Source: Ruegeria arenilitoris
GTDB lineage: Bacteria; Pseudomonadota; Alphaproteobacteria; Rhodobacterales; Rhodobacteraceae
Length of the DNA: 64,000 nucleotides
Assembly: GCF_013030265.1 (NCBI RefSeq)
Contig: NZ_WPZQ01000001.1
Location: forward strand, 434,001-498,000
Direction: 5' to 3'
The notes under the pieces were generated by a model. It did no database searches. It was not told the DNA's origin and saw only the letters and a program-made list of their open reading frames with translations. The translations under genes and the position numbers were made by a program. Shown here piece by piece: positions 60,560 through 64,000 of this stretch; position 1 is the first letter of the stretch; each line of letters opens with the position of its first letter.

Positions 60560-61261
60560 TTACTTGGCCCGCGTGGCCGCTACGATTGGTCCATGTCCTG
60601 CCCGTTGCACCAGAACAACGGCGGGTAGATCCGATGACAGGGACGCCGAAAACTGCTGTGGCGTTACCCCATCCCATTGCCCTGCCGTAAGCCAGGTCTC
60701 GACCACATTCGCATAATCAAGCTCATGCCCGGCCAACTCTCCGCGCCGGATCGAGGCGTGACGCATCGGGGAGTACTGCACCACCCGGATCTCATAGGTC
60801 TCCCCCGCAGGCAGTTCGACAGGCGTCACTTCCACAGTCACATCATTGCCCGAGCGTACGGCTTTAACTGATGCTTCTGGTGCTGCCTTCAGATGTGCAT
60901 TGATTATTCGGTCCAGCTCACGCGATTTGGCCCCGACCACATCATGCTGACCATTAATCACCATTTGTGGCGTATAAATCATTGTCCGCCCGCCTTCGCG
61001 CGCATAGGCACGCTGCCGCAATGTATGGGCCGGGTCGGCATATTCGTCTTTCCAGCCAATGTAGTCCCAGTAGTCCACATGCAAGGCCAGACCGATAACA
61101 TCATCTCGCTTGGCCAGATCATGCATGATCTTGTCTGCCGGTGGACAAGATGAACACCCCTGTGACGTGAACAACTCGACCACGACCGGATCGCTTTCAG
61201 CAGCTACAGAAGCTGCAAAGAATATGGAAACAAGAGCTGTCGCGGCGGCGGATCTGAACAT
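60560..61261 (-). CDS. DUF1223 thioredoxin-like secreted protein
   Basis: 233 residues. Signal peptide MFRSAAATALVSIFFAASVAAES, then VVVELFTSQGCSSCPPADKIMHDLAKRDDVIGLALHVDYWDYIGWKDEYADP, the DUF1223 signature with CSSC at the thioredoxin active-site position, and GRTMIYTPQMVINGQHDVVGA. Possible periplasmic thiol oxidoreductase. Function unknown. Confidence 0.9.
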   Translation of the reverse strand: MFRSAAATALVSIFFAASVAAESDPVVVELFTSQGCSSCPPADKIMHDLAKRDDVIGLALHVDYWDYIGWKDEYADPAHTLRQRAYAREGGRTMIYTPQMVINGQHDVVGAKSRELDRIINAHLKAAPEASVKAVRSGNDVTVEVTPVELPAGETYEIRVVQYSPMRHASIRRGELAGHELDYANVVETWLTAGQWDGVTPQQFSASLSSDLPAVVLVQRAGHGPIVAATRAK

Positions 61262-61487
61262 TTTATCGTCTCGGTACGTTTGGCTGCCTGACCGGTTTAA
61301 ACGGTTAACACATCAACCTCCAATCAAGGTTTCTTGAAACGTTTTACACCAAAGCTCCGCCAAAATGTGTACAATAGTATACAAAAATGACGCATCTTGT
61401 TCGTAAGGCCTTGAACCGTGGCCAAACGTGATACAGATAGCCCTCAGCGAATCCCAAAATCTAAGTCATTTGAGAGGGAGGCCACAG

Positions 61488-64000
61488 ATGCCCATCAAAG
61501 TTGGACAGGATACCGCCAAGACACGTCGCAGCCTGAGCGTGAATGGCAAGTCCATTTCCTATTATTCGATTCCCGCCGCTCAAGAAGCCGGTCTGGGCGA
61601 TTTTTCAAAGCTCCCTGCCGCATTGAAAGTTGTGCTGGAAAACATGTTGCGGTTCGAGGACGACGGTTTTTCTGTATCGGTTGATGATATCAAGGCTTTC
61701 GGTGAATGGGGTGCCAATGGTGGCAAGAACCCTCGTGAGATCGCATACCGCCCTGCCCGTGTGCTGATGCAAGACTTCACCGGTGTTCCTGCCGTAGTTG
61801 ACCTTGCTGCGATGCGCGACGGGATTAAGGCTCTGGGTGGCGACGCACAAAAGATCAACCCACTGAATCCAGTCGATCTGGTCATCGACCATTCGGTTAT
61901 GATCGACGAATTCGGCAACCCGCGCGCCTTCCAGATGAATGTGGACCGCGAATATGAGCGGAACATGGAGCGGTACCAATTCCTGAAATGGGGCCAGAAC
62001 GCGTTCAATAACTTCCGCGTTGTTCCGCCCGGCACAGGCATCTGCCACCAAGTAAACCTTGAGTATCTGGCACAAACCGTCTGGACCGACACTGACCAGA
62101 GCGGCGAAGAAGTTGCTTACCCTGACACGCTGGTTGGAACCGACAGCCACACCACCATGGTCAACGGTATGGCTGTTCTGGGCTGGGGTGTCGGCGGGAT
62201 CGAAGCCGAAGCCGCAATGCTGGGCCAGCCGATTTCGATGCTGATCCCCGAAGTTGTGGGCTTTGAACTGACCGGTGCAATGGTCGAAGGCACCACTGGC
62301 ACCGATCTGGTGCTGAAAGTAGTCGAGATGCTGCGTGAAAAGGGCGTGGTCGGCAAATTCGTCGAATTTTATGGCGAAGGTCTGGATCGACTGCCGCTGG
62401 CAGACCGTGCAACCATCGCAAACATGGCGCCGGAATACGGTGCGACTTGTGGCTTCTTCCCCATCGATGGTGAAACGCTGCGCTACATGCGCAACACAGG
62501 CCGCGATGAAGACCGTATTGCACTGGTCGAAGCTTACGCCAAAGAGAACGGTTTCTGGCGTGATGAGAGCTACGCTCCGATCTACACCGACACGCTGTCA
62601 CTGGACATGGGTACCATCGTTCCCGCGATCTCTGGACCGAAACGCCCACAGGACTATGTCGCGCTGACCGACGCCAAGGCTGCTTTCCACAAAGAAATGG
62701 AAGAAACCTTCAAGCGTCCCATGGGCAAAGAAGTCGCGGTTAAGGGCGAAGACTATACAATGGAATCGGGCAAGGTGGTCATCGCCTCGATCACATCCTG
62801 TACCAACACTTCGAACCCCTATGTCATGATCGGTGCCGGTCTGGTTGCGCGTAAGGCCGCCGCCTTGGGCCTGAACCGCAAACCTTGGGTCAAAACCTCT
62901 CTGGCGCCGGGATCGCAGGTGGTTTCTGCCTATCTCGAGGCCGCTGGACTTCAGGATGATCTGGACAAGATCGGCTTCAACCTTGTCGGTTATGGGTGCA
63001 CCACCTGTATCGGAAACTCCGGCCCCATTCAGGCCGAACTGTCTGATGCGATTGCCGAAGGTGATCTGGTCGCTACCTCCGTTCTGTCGGGCAACCGGAA
63101 CTTCGAAGGCCGTATTTCACCTGACGTTCGTGCCAACTATCTCGCTTCGCCGCCATTGGTTGTGGTTTATGCGCTGGCCGGTACGCTGGACATCGACCTG
63201 ACCTCAGAACCGATTGGCACTGACAAAGACGGCAACGACGTCTACATGAAGGACATCTGGCCGGATCAGAAAGAGATCGCAGATCTGGTTCAGCAGACCG
63301 TCACGCGTGAAGCGTTCCAGTCGAAATATGCTGACGTGTTCAAAGGTGATGAAAAGTGGCGCGAAGTCGAAGTTCCGCAGCAGGAAACTTATGACTGGCC
63401 CCCAACATCGACCTATATTCAGAACCCGCCCTATTTTCAGGGCATGGGGCCTGAACCGGGCACGATTTCAAATATCGACAACGCCAAGGTTCTGCTGATC
63501 CTGGGTGATATGGTCACAACCGACCACATCTCACCAGCCGGTTCTTTTGCCTCCACCAGCCCGGCCGGAAAATACCTGCTGGATCGTCAGGTTCAGCCCC
63601 GCGAGTTCAACTCCTACGGTTCTCGTCGTGGCAACCATGAGGTCATGATGCGCGGCACCTTCGCGAACATCCGCATCAAGAACGAGATGCTGGATGGTGT
63701 AGAAGGTGGTTACACCAAGGGCCCGGATGGTGAGCAGACTTCGGTCTTTGATGCCTCAATGGCGCATCAGGAAAACGGTACCCCGCTGGTCGTCTTTGGC
63801 GGCGAACAGTACGGCGCAGGTTCCTCACGCGACTGGGCTGCCAAGGGTACTGCTCTGCTTGGCGTCAAAGCTGTGATCGCCGAAAGCTTTGAGCGTATTC
63901 ACCGCTCGAACCTGGTTGGCATGGGCGTCATCCCGTTCGAATTCACTGGCGGCGACACTCGGAAAACGCTTGGCCTAACAGGTAATGAGACGGTTTCGAT
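61488..64000 (+). CDS. acnA: Aconitate hydratase (cut by right edge)
   Basis: 837 residues visible of about 895 expected; the C-terminus lies beyond the window. Interconverts citrate and isocitrate via aconitate in the TCA cycle. GGAGG seven bases before ATG 61488. Iron-sulfur Cys ligands are in SCTNTSNP and [41 protein letters not shown], the substrate loop; and [45 protein letters not shown] in the domain 4 part. Start of a normal aconitase A with no frameshift seen. Confidence 0.97.
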   Translation, partial: MPIKVGQDTAKTRRSLSVNGKSISYYSIPAAQEAGLGDFSKLPAALKVVLENMLRFEDDGFSVSVDDIKAFGEWGANGGKNPREIAYRPARVLMQDFTGVPAVVDLAAMRDGIKALGGDAQKINPLNPVDLVIDHSVMIDEFGNPRAFQMNVDREYERNMERYQFLKWGQNAFNNFRVVPPGTGICHQVNLEYLAQTVWTDTDQSGEEVAYPDTLVGTDSHTTMVNGMAVLGWGVGGIEAEAAMLGQPISMLIPEVVGFELTGAMVEGTTGTDLVLKVVEMLREKGVVGKFVEFYGEGLDRLPLADRATIANMAPEYGATCGFFPIDGETLRYMRNTGRDEDRIALVEAYAKENGFWRDESYAPIYTDTLSLDMGTIVPAISGPKRPQDYVALTDAKAAFHKEMEETFKRPMGKEVAVKGEDYTMESGKVVIASITSCTNTSNPYVMIGAGLVARKAAALGLNRKPWVKTSLAPGSQVVSAYLEAAGLQDDLDKIGFNLVGYGCTTCIGNSGPIQAELSDAIAEGDLVATSVLSGNRNFEGRISPDVRANYLASPPLVVVYALAGTLDIDLTSEPIGTDKDGNDVYMKDIWPDQKEIADLVQQTVTREAFQSKYADVFKGDEKWREVEVPQQETYDWPPTSTYIQNPPYFQGMGPEPGTISNIDNAKVLLILGDMVTTDHISPAGSFASTSPAGKYLLDRQVQPREFNSYGSRRGNHEVMMRGTFANIRIKNEMLDGVEGGYTKGPDGEQTSVFDASMAHQENGTPLVVFGGEQYGAGSSRDWAAKGTALLGVKAVIAESFERIHRSNLVGMGVIPFEFTGGDTRKTLGLTGNETVS

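Noticed and set aside
61418-61684. 88-codon frame overlapping the start of acnA
   Set aside because: Overlaps aconitase in another frame and reads as Arg/Ser-rich noise.

Overview
The window comes from a marine alphaproteobacterium of the Rhodobacteraceae (Roseobacter group, most like Ruegeria). The evidence is gene content and order: a split E1-alpha/E1-beta pyruvate dehydrogenase operon with a lipoyl domain fused to E1-beta, a full Rhodobacter-capsulatus-type gene transfer agent (GTA) cluster, a LuxR/LuxI pair, a glnB-glnA pair and a dddP DMSP lyase with its whole metal and catalytic set. The species call is inference from family knowledge; no database was searched.

Layout. 1-7.8 kb: cyclophilin (cut by the left edge), pgk, an FtsB-like division protein, an acetyltransferase, the pdhA-pdhB-pdhC operon behind a perfect 24-bp palindrome, cysE and a DksA/TraR-like zinc-finger protein. 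7.8-22.9 kb (minus strand): a GTA structural operon from g1 (small terminase) to g15 (baseplate megatron) plus a small conserved gene after g15. It is collinear with the known order except that a low-GC block with an opposite-strand orphan gene lies between g2 and g3. The operon's 5' leader carries a terminator-like hairpin, and a group of hairpins follows the capsid gene. 23-33 kb: a TPR secreted protein, a RhlE-type helicase, and a fatty-acid block on the minus strand (fabD, fabG, acpP, then an acetyltransferase and a HisA-like paralog, then fabF and mltG).

32.7-49.6 kb: a cytochrome b561-YceI fusion next to a free-standing YceI, a membrane protein, the rpsF-rpsR-rplI operon behind a long leader hairpin, a lipoprotein transglycosylase, the luxR-luxI quorum-sensing pair, trigger factor, porin, the NAD(P)HX repair enzyme, glnB-glnA, an MFS transporter, a MltB-like transglycosylase and an unknown membrane-anchored protein. 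49.6-64 kb: a DUF3445 haem-dependent demethylase-like gene divergent from dddP, a hydrolase-OsmC fusion, small envelope proteins, bioY with its own palindrome, purB, two secreted proteins sharing a Cys motif, fliG away from other flagellar genes, a lauroyl-acyltransferase-like protein lacking its usual acidic residue, a DUF1223 protein and acnA (cut by the right edge).

Most of the window is core metabolism and envelope biogenesis. The accessory points of most interest are the GTA with its inserted gene and leader hairpin, the short reading frame that overlaps the likely luxR start, the dddP/DUF3445 divergent pair, and three palindromic operator candidates (pdhA, dddP, bioY). No tRNA, rRNA, CRISPR array, insertion sequence or integrase was seen.
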